DNA from: Baylisascaris procyonis
Taxonomy: Eukaryota > Nematoda > Chromadorea > Rhabditida > Ascarididae
Length of the DNA: 64,000 nt
Direction of reading: 5' to 3'
Assembly (NCBI GenBank): GCA_037389465.1
Contig: JAZARR010000260.1
Coordinates: forward strand, 219,501-283,500
Below, piece after piece: positions 1-10,989 of this stretch. Made by a program: the position numbers and the translations under genes. Below the pieces are notes generated by a model. The model searched no databases, was not told the DNA's origin, and was given only the letters and a program-made list of their open reading frames with translations. Within the stretch, counting starts at the first letter, position 1. Every line of letters begins with the position of its first letter.

Positions 1-714
1 ACGACTGGAGAAGGTGGTATACAATTGGGTAGAAGTCTGCCATGTGAGCATTTCGCCTTCACCACCTTCCTCGCTCCGACCTCGAGAGTCGTAGCAGCTC
101 CATTTTGCCAAAATATGCAAATTAGACGTGTTTTTTTATGAAAAGGACGACTACAAAGCTACCAATATGCCAGTAACAACATTTCAACTTATTCGAAGGC
201 AATAATCTAACCGATCAAATGCTTGTTCAAGTTGGGTATGACCGAACGAAAAAAAAGCACCAGTGAAAAAAAAATGCATACCGCGCTTTTTTCACTTAAA
301 TATGAATATAAGGGACGTTAAAAAGACGAATGATGTAAGATTCACCTGTGATTGTGTATTACAGACTGCACAATAGAAGAATCCATCGATTAGGTTGAAT
401 TGTCCACATCCACATATCAAACAACTTGATGACATTAACTGCAATTGTAAGGTTTTCGAGTGTTATGATAGGAAACATCGAATAGCGAGAAGCAGACTGC
501 TATGATTATCGAAAGGTGTGTTTGGAATGAATTTAAATATTGGTTATTTCTATATAAAGGAAACTGTGCAGAGTGATGGCCACTCTCTGCGAAAATATTT
601 GCAACGTTGGTAGAATACGCGGCTTTTATTGACACAACCACTTTTATTAAATAGTGCTAACAAACAGCACGTATTTTTTATCACTTTTAAGGCAATATAT
701 TAAAATTTCGTCAC

Positions 715-719
<5 letters not shown>
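1..719. other. Intergenic or intronic DNA, no gene recognised
   Basis: AT-rich sequence. The first 110 bases are richer in G and C, and their minus strand is open in more than one frame, so an exon running off the window edge is possible. I could not tie it to a family. Confidence 0.4.
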
Positions 720-762
<43 letters not shown>

Positions 763-828
763 TTATTTATTTATATTTACATTTATATTTATATTTATAT
801 TTATATTTATATTTATATTTAAAACAAA
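720..828. repeat. (AT)n microsatellite followed by ATTT/ATTTAT repeats
   Basis: About 38 bases of pure AT dinucleotide run into ATTT units and then imperfect TTTATA/ATTTAT units. The tyrosine/isoleucine/leucine open frame that crosses it is a by-product of the repeat. Confidence 0.95.
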
Positions 829-2010
829 AATCAATTGCACCTTCAAATTATTGAAGCACGATTTGAAAATGTCTTACTGCTTAATGTTTGCGACGTTACC
901 ACCTCAACGGAAGCGTGTTCTACATATATCTTACGGATTAAGGTTGTGTGTAGTTTTATTGAAATTTTTGCATCTATGTCGAACAAAGTCCTTTTCTATG
1001 GCTTTAAACGAATCGAGAATATAGATCTCTTGTTTACTTGAGTGCCAATAAAGCGGAGAATAATTCCCCACAATAAGAAGGCCACATTTCTTGGTTTATT
1101 ACTACATTTTATGAAGTAAGCTTCTACTCGTAATACTTTTGTTAGTTGATGAGAACGTTGTCTTGCATAGTCAAACATTAAACTCATTTGCCTTTGCCAT
1201 TTTTTTTTTATACTACTCATTCAGAAGACATAGAAATACTTACATATTCAAATATTTTACAATTAGCAATACCAAGAATAATAAAACAGGGGGTTATAAA
1301 AGCAATCCGAAGACTTCATTACGGTAACGGGCGTAATGAATGTCGCTGTGGTTCGTTGTGCGAACAATACTGGCCGTGGCGGAAGCTGGCTTTGGCTACA
1401 ATCTATTTCCACCTATACTCGGCAGTGTTTTTCCTTCTATAAGTGTTAGGTGAGTTGCGTCTAATTTAGAGTGGATGCGTCAATTATTTCGCATTGTTTA
1501 ACATTTGAGTGGACGATCACATCCCCTTAATTATATTGAATCAGTTGGCTGCAAACGCTTTCTTTTATTCCTTTTCGTGGATTTACAGTTACGATAAGCG
1601 TTACAGTAATGCTTGTAACCGTATTCACTGGGAAATTTTATGCTGACAGGAAAAGTGGTGTAGGGGTACTCGATAGCTGAACATATATTGGAAGGCATTC
1701 AATAAACCGGTCGCATTTACTACGCCCGTCTCTCCTTTCATTGTTTATTACTCTTTCTATTACTTTTTACTAGTTTTTTTTTTTGCTTATTTATATTTAA
1801 TTTTATGTCGTTTCTTTGCCGTCTATTGCTTTCACCTTTATTCGTTTAGAATAATGCTTTTATGTTTGTACAATTATTTTTAGCACTATCAAAACCCGTT
1901 CAATATGCTCTTTATTGTCTTTTGGTATCCTATAATTTCTTATCTCGTCTCAATGTTTTAATCGTTTCGCTTTAATCCTTAATCCTTTGACTATCCGATT
2001 CCATATTAAG
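829..2010. other. Gene-poor stretch
   Basis: No long frame and no repeat recognised. A G+C-richer patch at about 1320-1440 is open in two plus-strand frames and contains clustered cysteine codons, so a small exon cannot be excluded. No pair of convincing splice sites fixes its boundaries. Confidence 0.35.
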
Positions 2011-2011
2011 A

Positions 2012-2209
2012 GTGGGGGCTAGTGAAGAGTGGGGTTTATGCGCTTGTGCAACATCCGGATTTTCTGGGATGGATGCTTTGGTGCATCGGCACACGGCTTG
2101 TGCTGTGCAATCCAATCTGTGTTGTAATCTATGCGATCGTTGCTTGGAAGATTCTTCATTGAACGCATATACTGCGAGGAACAGTATGTTGTTGCGTTCT
2201 TTGGCTTAG
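2012..2209 (+). CDS. Unrecognised cysteine-rich open frame (candidate exon)
   Basis: A 65-codon open stretch beginning at a GTG, so it is more likely part of an exon than a complete gene. The translation is cysteine-rich in its middle (GLCACATSGF, then TACAVQ, then LCCNLCDRC), with eight cysteines in about 45 residues. Local base composition is richer in G and C than the flanks. I do not recognise the family. No signal peptide or clear splice sites were identified, and the other strand gives nothing better. It may be a chance frame, and the cysteine clustering is the only reason to list it. Confidence 0.22.
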   Translation: MGASEEWGLCACATSGFSGMDALVHRHTACAVQSNLCCNLCDRCLEDSSLNAYTARNSMLLRSLA

Positions 2210-2289
2210 AATATGCGATGTATCAGAAGCAAGTACCGATTGGAATACCCTTTGTTAAGGGTTTTAATTGTTGCTTCTGCGAAATGACT

Positions 2290-5200
2290 TGTATTTTATT
2301 TCAAAAGTGGAGGTATTGAAGGTTTCTTTCCGATTTGAGTCTAGCTTCATCAGATAGGGCATTCCCTCCTCATTCCGTCCCCCTCTATTTTGGGAAGTAA
2401 AGCTGATACGCAGGCTCTGGGCAACCGGACTGTTTAGCTTGTTCCATAACTGGCGTGAAGCAGCATCGGAAGTTACTCAAGTTTGGCACTTTTCAAATGC
2501 AAAAAAAAAAAACATAATGCCTACACACTTCACCTTTACGGAATGTTTCTCTCATCACAGCAGAAGTTGAGCCCCTTCCTTTCCTATAGCGGCGATCGTT
2601 CAGGATCAGTATTTTATATTTGAGGGAGACGTTGTTGACAATATGTTTATTGCAAATCCATATGTCTTATTGGTTGATCTTTAATCATAGACTCAAGGAT
2701 ACATTTTTGTTTTCCCTCGAATTTTTAGCAACCTTTCATCTATATATCATTGACATCTAATACGAAATAAGTAGTCGTTTTATTTTTGCTAACTTCTTCA
2801 CCGAAGAATTGGTCAGAAATCTTCGCATCAATATTTATGAGTGTAAAATATCTTCCTGTAATGTCTGTGCAAAGACAGGTGATGGCTATTAAACAATTAG
2901 GTGTGAGAATAATTTACGCCATAGTCTTCATTTTCGTTAGTTCCTTTCATCGAATTATTTCACTTTTGTGACCACTATGTGATATGTTCAAAAGTGAATA
3001 TGTTTTATGGTCGCTTTCGCTGCTTTCCAGATGCAATTATATTTGCAAACTCTGAATTAGTCTGTAAGCATTCCTGTCATGTACTCGAAATAGGAAGGAA
3101 AACATGACATCTGGGCAGTTGGAATCGCGTATGATGATGTATGAAGAAGAAGGCACCGAAAGGCGGCAGATAAGCTACGAATGGAAGCTAAATATATAGC
3201 CTTTGCAAGAATGGTCAAAGATGATGCTCGAAACATGCTTGCATCAGTTAACGACGAAATAGTCATACGAATTCTTTCTTTCTATTCAACGTCGAGAATA
3301 TCTTTACGTAATCGGAAATCAAATATGATGGAGAAAATTAATTATCAGTTTTAGCTGTACCACTGTAGTGTGGTTTTTCATTAGTTTTATTCGAAATTAT
3401 TGATGAATAATATTCGAAATTCTAAATTCTGATATAATGCATTAGAAACATTTAGTGTTGATTTCGATTATAATTGAAAGTTTTTCGTTGAGTTTTTAAT
3501 GTTCAATTCTTTATTAAAGGAACGAGATTTTTTAAATTTGTTTGTGTTTTTTTAGCAATCTGATTTGCTCAATGATTTACATTACTTCGTCTATATCAAT
3601 TGATCCTCACATCGTTTCGATAATAGAACACTTCAGTCATCTCAACTTCTCGCGATGAGCTCGACATTGTTTAATCCCAATCGGAAGGTGATTGCAAGCA
3701 ATAAAAGATGTTCAAATACATATCGTCGATTACTGCTTATTTTTCGGTTGATTTCAAGCTGTGCTGAATACGTTGATAGTGGGAATATTTAATTTGTTTT
3801 TCACCGGCGGAAAAGTCAGTAATACTGCTAAAGACGAAGAAATAAATAATTAATGGAAAGTAAGCATAAAAGTATGGAATATTCTCGAAAAAACACTTCT
3901 AAAGGAGGCGGACATTTTCAACAAATAATCACTAGAGGGACAAACACTTCGAAAAGGCTCATCAATATAGATGAAACGAACGATTGCATATTATTTTGCA
4001 ATAGAGTTTTGTGAATTCACTTCACAAAACATTGTGTTTTTGAATGAATGCAACCATTATATTGAAAATAGAATCTGAAACATAACAAAACATATTAGCA
4101 ACAACGGGATGATCTCATTGTCGAGCATTTCATTTTATATATTCTTTAGGCATCAATATCTAATTGCACTAGCAGCATAGTAATATCACCACGAGTTGTA
4201 CAATAGTAGTAATTTTGACTATTGGCAGCGATATTGATGCTGGCATGTGCGTATTTGGAGTGTTCTAACCGTATAAAAACATTCATTGGATATGCGCCTC
4301 TTACCTTGATATGAAATATCTATCGTTTATTGTTCTCAATTCGCATTATTCATAAATCAGCTCAAATTCTGATCGTCTAAATCGTGAATCGGAAGCCAGG
4401 AAGAAACTAGGAACCTCATGATCTCCATGTTTCTTCTACATTTGTTCTCTTGAGCAATAAGCATTGAAGTACTCCAATTGGTGAATATGCAAAATACGTC
4501 CATTCACCTGTCTACAATGGAACAAACAGTATAACACAACCTGTGTAATAAAATCGACTTTAGTGATCCGTTCTTCGCACAAAACAATGTGCTCCTCTCG
4601 TCACCTTAAACATCGCCACACAACTTAGCCAACAGCCTGAATTTCAAAGAGCCTACAACGTGTTACAATGCCATAACACACCTCATATGAGTCCAAATCT
4701 CAATGATCAACGAAACGTTATGCTAAAAAAAATTTCTCCGTTGCAATTGTTGAAACTAATTTTTCACAGTTGAAGATGAGATCGGCATAGTTCTTAAGAC
4801 TATGCCCAACAAAAGTTCGAGAATTCCGTCAGTTACATTTTCTGTTTATCGAAAAGACGATTGAAGAAAAAGCCCTTGATTACTTGAACAGGAAGACTGA
4901 TTTCGTCAAGGCAAGAACCCGGAAGAAACTTTAGCGTTGAGGAACGAGGGTATTCTAACTCTTACCTTTTCATCAGAACAATATGTTGGTGATCAGGGAA
5001 GACATCGAATAGCTCCTGAACAAAATCTACGGTGGGACCATACAAAACTGCTAAGACCGTCGATGACCACACTGAGCGTGCAGGTATATAAGTAATTGTG
5101 ATTTGAACATCCATATCACTCAAATAAAACTTATTTTTCACTTTAGCGAAACGATCGCAACAAAAGCACCAAACAGTATTTAAAAAAATATGTTATGAAA

Positions 5201-5485
5201 CTATATTACAAAGCAAAGAGGAGAGAATTTTTCATTGGTATTACAGAGGATTGAATTTTTGGAAGTGATATAACACAACCCGGAATATTTTTGAAGAGGA
5301 AACAATGGTGTTATCGATAACGATGGACACCTGTTGGATTCATTGTTTGAGCAGTACAGACCGAACAAACAATAAAGCTTCTATTTCCGGTTCCTATTTA
5401 CGATATTCCTTTTATGAATAGCATTCATAGCAATGCGCCTGTATATATCTTCATAATCGAGTTTTTGTTCTGGTTGAATTTTGAA
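2290..5485. other. Long gene-poor AT-rich stretch
   Basis: Nothing recognisable as a family. A plus-strand patch at about 3090-3350 reads as polar, charged peptide in two overlapping frames and could contain decayed coding sequence. No start, splice pair or homology supports a call. Confidence 0.35.
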
Positions 5486-5487
5486 CT

Positions 5488-5830
5488 ACGTGTGTAGTGG
5501 TGTTTTCGACGGTTCCGTCGTAAACATTATTGAAATCACCATCGCCCGCGCGTTGTCCGTTTTGTTTAAAAGGCGACTCGAGTCTTTCGATGAACAGTGA
5601 TGAGCCGATTTCGGATTTCCGATTGGCGCTTTTTGCTAGCCGAACTTCCCTGAAGAGCTTTCACTGGGGGCGCTCACATCAATCGCTTTTTCCCTCGCTT
5701 GAGAACTATAGATTGGGCCCCTATATCCACCTTAGCGATCATCGGTCATTCTTTCATGGTTGCAGCATCACGTCTGTCTAGCATGTGGTGGTCCAACGAG
5801 CGACCAACAGACTCGTTTCTTGGCCTGTGG
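5488..5830. other. G+C-rich island with an unrecognised 83-codon frame
   Basis: This block of about 340 bases is clearly richer in G and C than its surroundings. Its plus strand contains an open frame at 5530-5781 (start ATSP-like region, ending HGCSITSV) with a CPFC motif near the N-terminus. It may be a repeat or a fragment of an old mobile element. I found no second copy in the window and do not recognise the protein. Confidence 0.3.
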
Positions 5831-7180
5831 TTCCTTTTTTATTCCAGATAAAAAAAAAGTTGGTTATTGAAGTTGCAAGTCTATTTCGGTCAAGTTTTTC
5901 TTTTTGAAAGAGAAAATCCCCTGTAAAGGACGAAATAACCATAATTTTTTTTTATAACCATAATCGCATCCTCTCACATCCAATTTTCTCCACGATGTCC
6001 AAATTACAAATATTTTAACAGCGTTGAGTGATTGAGTAGAAATATGCCGAAACATAAAGGGAGACAGGAAAAATTTTTCTGAAATAAGAAAGAAATATTT
6101 CTCTAACTATGCGAAAGTGTAATTAGTCGCACCGAATAGGTTTAAAAAGCTTGTAAACCCAAAAATGCGTGTGTTCATTTGTTGAATGGCCTAGTCGACT
6201 AGGACGTCTTCAGCAATTACCAAAGTCAATGATATTAACCTTTGGGGAACGATATGGGCATTTAGGTAATTTCAGAAGAGAGGTAAACCGTGTTGCGTAT
6301 TGTGCAATATCCAAAAATGAGTAGCTATTCTTTACCTTCCTTAATGCAAGGAATGAGTGATGACCATGACGATTAAAAAAAATGCGGAAAGATCTGTTCA
6401 TACATTAAATCAATTGAGAGGAAACATCCGTAAAAAAAGGTTTCATGTAATACATTGCCAATTATCTTGCAACCGTTGATTCTCTAGCACACATTTCTAG
6501 TGCACGATTAAAATGATAACTTCTGACCACAAATCTATTCAAATAATCCAAAAATATTTCAACAAATAGCCTTCCCCAAGTTGTTTCCTGGCTTCTGTAA
6601 ACCCGATTAAACTGCGTGCCTTAAGATTTTCGAGCTTGAGAGTTTAAAATATAGAAGAGAAATGCTTAATTTGGCTTGACGTTGTAAATTATCATTTCTG
6701 ATATATCGTCCGATAGTCTCACTGCTCTCTCTCCCCCATCGTTTTCAATTGGCATGCAAAACATGCTCTCTAGGCAGCATTCTACACATCTTCAACAGTA
6801 GAGTGGTGCGGGTTTCGAATACCTTTCCAGCAAATATTGTAGAGGCTATGAATTTGAGTGTATTCATGTATCATCTAAACATCTCAGTTTGCGTTCCGTT
6901 GTAAGAATGGTTTACTTAAAATTCGTGCAGAAGGTGCTAGATATTAGGGCATTGATGCATAAATATGTTGTGATGTGTCTTGAAGTGACGTTTTATGATA
7001 TATTCTCGGACGACGATTTTCTGATTACACCTGTTTGTGTTATTCTTATACTCCATTGCTTCGTTATAATCTCTTTTGTTATTCCAGAAATGAAGATTTT
7101 TTTTATTCATTCGTTCTATTCGATAACCATCTTTTACAGTTTCATCTTCGAATCCTTCTCATCCGTCACAAAGAGCAACA
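5831..7180. other. Upstream flank of the first cysteine-rich gene copy
   Basis: AT-rich with no recognised gene. The final 30 bases before 7181 resemble the equivalent leader of the third copy (both contain a CATCCG-CACAAA block followed by CAACAATGAAG), which supports a shared 5' untranslated region or promoter-proximal segment. Confidence 0.4.
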
Positions 7181-9941
7181 ATGAAGCGTGGAATGATCGT
7201 ATTCTCACTGGTGAGCCTTATGTATGATTTGATTCTAGTAGCGATGAATTTCACAAAAAATCTCACTGAACGACGAAAATCGAATGAATATACGCTCATC
7301 GTAGTGCATTTCACTATTTCAATGTTCATGTAGATTCCTATAACAAATGTGACAAATGGATAGAGTTGTACAAATAGAGAAATAAACGAACAAATACCAA
7401 ACGAGTCATCTACATTTAGGATGCATGAATGAGTTAAAAGTTTGTTTGAATTTTATGCATGAGATGAAGTGAATCAGAAGGTTTCTGTGGGTTTCGATGT
7501 TATCATTCATTAATTTGAATCAAAATCTGCTATGAAAAACGCGTTCGCTTATGAAGAGCTGATATAGCTGCAGTATTTGGGAGGGTTATCCTTCATATTG
7601 CTGTTCTCGCAGTTTCCTCTGTATCCGAGTGGAAGCTTCGATTTCGCATATCGAATTTCAAGTGTTTTTTTTCTTTTTGTATAGAGTGAGGATTAGAACC
7701 TTGTAAGATAAGGTGAAAGAGTACAATGGCTATTCTAAGATGTTAGTGCGAAAAATATTCACCTGATCGGGTTTAATGATACGAATAATCAAACGATGCA
7801 CTTTATTGCATTTCAGTTTTGAATTTTTTAATTCTTAAAGAATCGATTTCAGCTGTTCCTGATATTCGTCTACGAATGCAATGCGTTATGTAAGTTTTAC
7901 CTTTATGGTGCAGTACTGGCAGTAAAATGAAGTTTTATTGCAACGGCAAACGCTCGAAAGAGTTGCCTTGTAATCGAAGCTCGGTTAGAGCCTAATGTAT
8001 TGTGGCCATTTAAGCTTCGTGGGAAATGCAAGAGAAACCGTTCATTACCATCTCCTATCCTTCTCTTGTGCACTGCAGGTTGCTGTGCTGTTGTTTTAGT
8101 GCAGATAACATCACCGATATGTGAGATCCTTTAAAGTGACACATTAATCGAGTTGTGCGGATAGCGCAAATCCGAGAACCGTTGGCGATATTTTCGAAAT
8201 CATATCTCTAAGCAAAAGCCGTCGAAAAGCAATTCACCTAATACATCGCATCACAAGAAAACAAACTCATATTGAATTATTTACGCATAATGGAACGATA
8301 TTTTTCAAGTTAGAGTGATGGAATAAGGTTGACAGTTTCATTTATGAGGAGCAAGATATTCTCAGTGAGGATCGTTCGCCTAAGGAGTCGACACCCATGA
8401 AACGTAACAAATTTTAAATGGGGAATGAATTTTTGGATGTCACAATGTTATATTTTATGAGAACTTACTTTCAGCATAGAGTTTTCACTGTTTAATTACT
8501 TATAATCAGCCGTTGACAATGTCCTCTTCAATTCTATTAGTTGTAGCCATTTCTAAAGAAACCCATCGCTTGCCAGCCTTGAACCAATGATTGCTTCTAA
8601 CATGTTTGTCACATCTCTCCGCTGTTTTCCTCATGTGTTGTTTCCTGGTTTTTTTTGGAAAATATCTGAAAGCTTGAGCATAGGATATTCAATCCTCTTA
8701 CCCGCTAGAGTATGTGGGAGCATGGTTAAGAAATGCATGCCTTTGACGAATGTTAGTTTCCTCTGCCCATTTCAATCGACTAAGATCAAAAACGTTTTCC
8801 GTGATTCGCATATCTGAAAAATCTCGTGCTCTCTTCCTTAGAGATATTTTCTAAACAGGATAAAGATGGGATGGAAGCAGAAATTTCCTAAAATTGTCTA
8901 TACGTATGAAAATTTCCCTTTCACATCAGCTACTTAAACCTCCATCGAAAGAGATCGTTTCAAGTTTCACTCTCTGCCACCAACTTTTCAGCACCTAAAT
9001 GTTGGTTCTACCCCACATTCCCTATGTCAACGGTATTGAATTGTATGTAAAATTCTACGTGATCGGAGAGCAGAGTAATGCGATATATTTGAAGGTCGCA
9101 ACGGAAAGGACTGCCGAAAAGGAAGAGTTTGCTGCTTCAGTAGATGCGCAAAAGAATGCAATGTGAAAAAAGTGCCTTCTGGTGCATGTACGCAGTTTTC
9201 TTATTCTACTTTTTCTTATAAATTTTAAGCAATGAGCTTTTCATAAACAAGGAGCTGTCATATAACTGTAGTGGAAATATTTCCAACATTTTGCCTAAAT
9301 TCTACTTTAGAGCCTATTCTTTTGACCTTCTATGACTGCCAAAAACTAGCGATAATATCGATGAGACAACGATCGCGTTATACTTACTTACCTAGAGAAA
9401 ACACGCGGACATAGTGAAATTAATATTTCTGCAAACACCTCGACTATTATTGGCTAATGTTAATCCTTGCAGTGATATGCGTTATTGTAACAGATTCCTT
9501 CGTTAACTGCCACCCACTGAGCTGTAAATAAAAAGTTCCTTTCTTTCAGAGACGCTTTCATGTCTAAACAAACTGTAGGGAGCACATTGCAGAATTTGAT
9601 TGTTTTATTCAACTTGCAATTTCCCGCTCGTTCAAAAGATCGTTGAATTATTTAAGCGAGACTGCTTGAAACAGTCAAAGAATTACTTTTCACTACATAG
9701 CTTTAAACCAATATTTTGCTATTTCCGCGACGATCAAGCTCCGCTAGAAATATTGAATTTAATAATATCCTATATTATAGGCCAATCAAGAGAGGATTGT
9801 GCATACAACGAAATCTGTACGCGTGGATTTTGCCGAGAATATCGTCGTTGGCCAGGAAGAAGCACTCCACCACCAGAAGATGGATCTCAACGTGCTATCG
9901 AACCTCCACCTCTTGACCTAACTAATTTCTTCCGTAACTAA
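7181..9941 (+). CDS. Secreted cysteine-rich protein, copy 1 (four exons)
   Basis: Exons inferred by eye: 7181-7210, 7853-7889, 9095-9187 and 9781-9941, giving 106 residues. Exon 1 (MKRGMIVFSL) and exon 2 (LFLIFVYECNAL) form a signal peptide that probably ends after CNA. Exon 2 stops at T|GTAAGT and exon 3 starts with GT, which makes a split TGT cysteine codon. Exon 3 then reads RNGKDCRKGRVCCFSRC and AKEC, giving C-x5-C-x5-CC-x3-C-x3-C, the spacing of the C-terminal part of a WAP four-disulfide core. Exon 3 ends at T|GTACGC and exon 4 begins after TATTATAG with GC, a second split cysteine codon. Exon 4 reads QSREDCAYNEIC then TRGFC, giving C-x5-C-x5-C-x4-C, followed by a proline-rich tail. Two other copies share splice positions, phases and cysteine spacing, which is the main support. 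The acceptor of exon 3 (TTTGAAG) is weak. A role as a secreted inhibitor or antimicrobial peptide would be a guess. Confidence 0.72.
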
Positions 9942-10153
9942 ACGGACCTATGAAGCGCTCTATGGTGACATAGTATGTGCCGTAGTTTACACTAGAGTTG
10001 GTCATAGTCGTTCTCTTCTATCCGCATAAAACGCTTTTCAAAGCGTTTCGTTTATTGTCTTAATCAGCATCACCGTATATGTAAAAGAATCAAAGCCTCC
10101 GAACGGCATACACTCAACCGAGCCTAAATATATGCCTGCAGCAAATCGAGATG

Positions 10154-10159
10154 AATAAA
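10154..10159 (+). promoter_or_regulatory. Possible polyadenylation signal for copy 1
   Basis: An AATAAA hexamer lies about 210 bases after the stop codon of copy 1. Its position is plausible for a nematode 3' untranslated region, but no transcript evidence is available. Confidence 0.3.
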
Positions 10160-10989
10160 TCTCGAAGGCAGTTTTAGCAACTCGATAAAGCACATCGGCT
10201 AATACATGCGTTGATTTTCAGGTACTTTCAACACATAACGAACCTTGACAAGCAATCTCAAAATTACGGACATAGTTTTTACATCGGCGCGCTCCTACGT
10301 CTTCATACCACTAGATGAGTTCTATGGAGTTGAATAAGTTTGCTCAAAGTTGCAATTGCGAACGATGCTCGATCAAACCTGTCAACGATACCAGAGATTG
10401 GTTTAAACATGGCCGGTTGATAAGACTGGTTACAAATTGCGCATGTCACATATATTTATCACCCATTTCTTTACATTTACCCACACTTTCCATTTGTGAA
10501 TAAGAACTCGAGTAATTTTGTATGAATGCACTGTAAATGATGAACTGTAAATCGCATAGTGATGCTTGAGAGTGGTTGCATAAGAAGAGTACAGGAAATG
10601 TGAAAGTCGAATGACTACAGTGACCTTAAGCTGGCACCACATACCGATTGATGCCCTCTACAGATGTGCTGAAATTTCTCACTGCAACTAATTTGTGCTG
10701 GTTGTCTCCAAGCGTGGATTAAGCCCTCGTTGACGAGCTTTTCGGCTGCAATTCCTACAGTAAGTCGATGTGAGAGCTTGCACGACGCATGCAACCTGCG
10801 AGTGAGCAGAGAACACACATTTCGAAAGTGATAGTACTTTATGCAAGAGATTAAAGCATTTAGAAAAGCGATGGAAAGAACTACGATCTATACTACTATA
10901 ATATAAAAGCAATCGTTTCGCAAATGACGCCAGATCAACGGTGGTTCGATTAGGCGTTGGGAAGTTCCATCATGTCATGGAATACATGA

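Noticed and set aside
6805..6825. B-box-like word (GGGTTTCGAATACC) suggesting a tRNA
   Set aside because: No A box or acceptor stem at the right distance.
9600..9941. Single-exon gene of 113 codons
   Set aside because: Only its last part (after the TATTATAG acceptor at 9780) is conserved in the other copies. The upstream part is intron.
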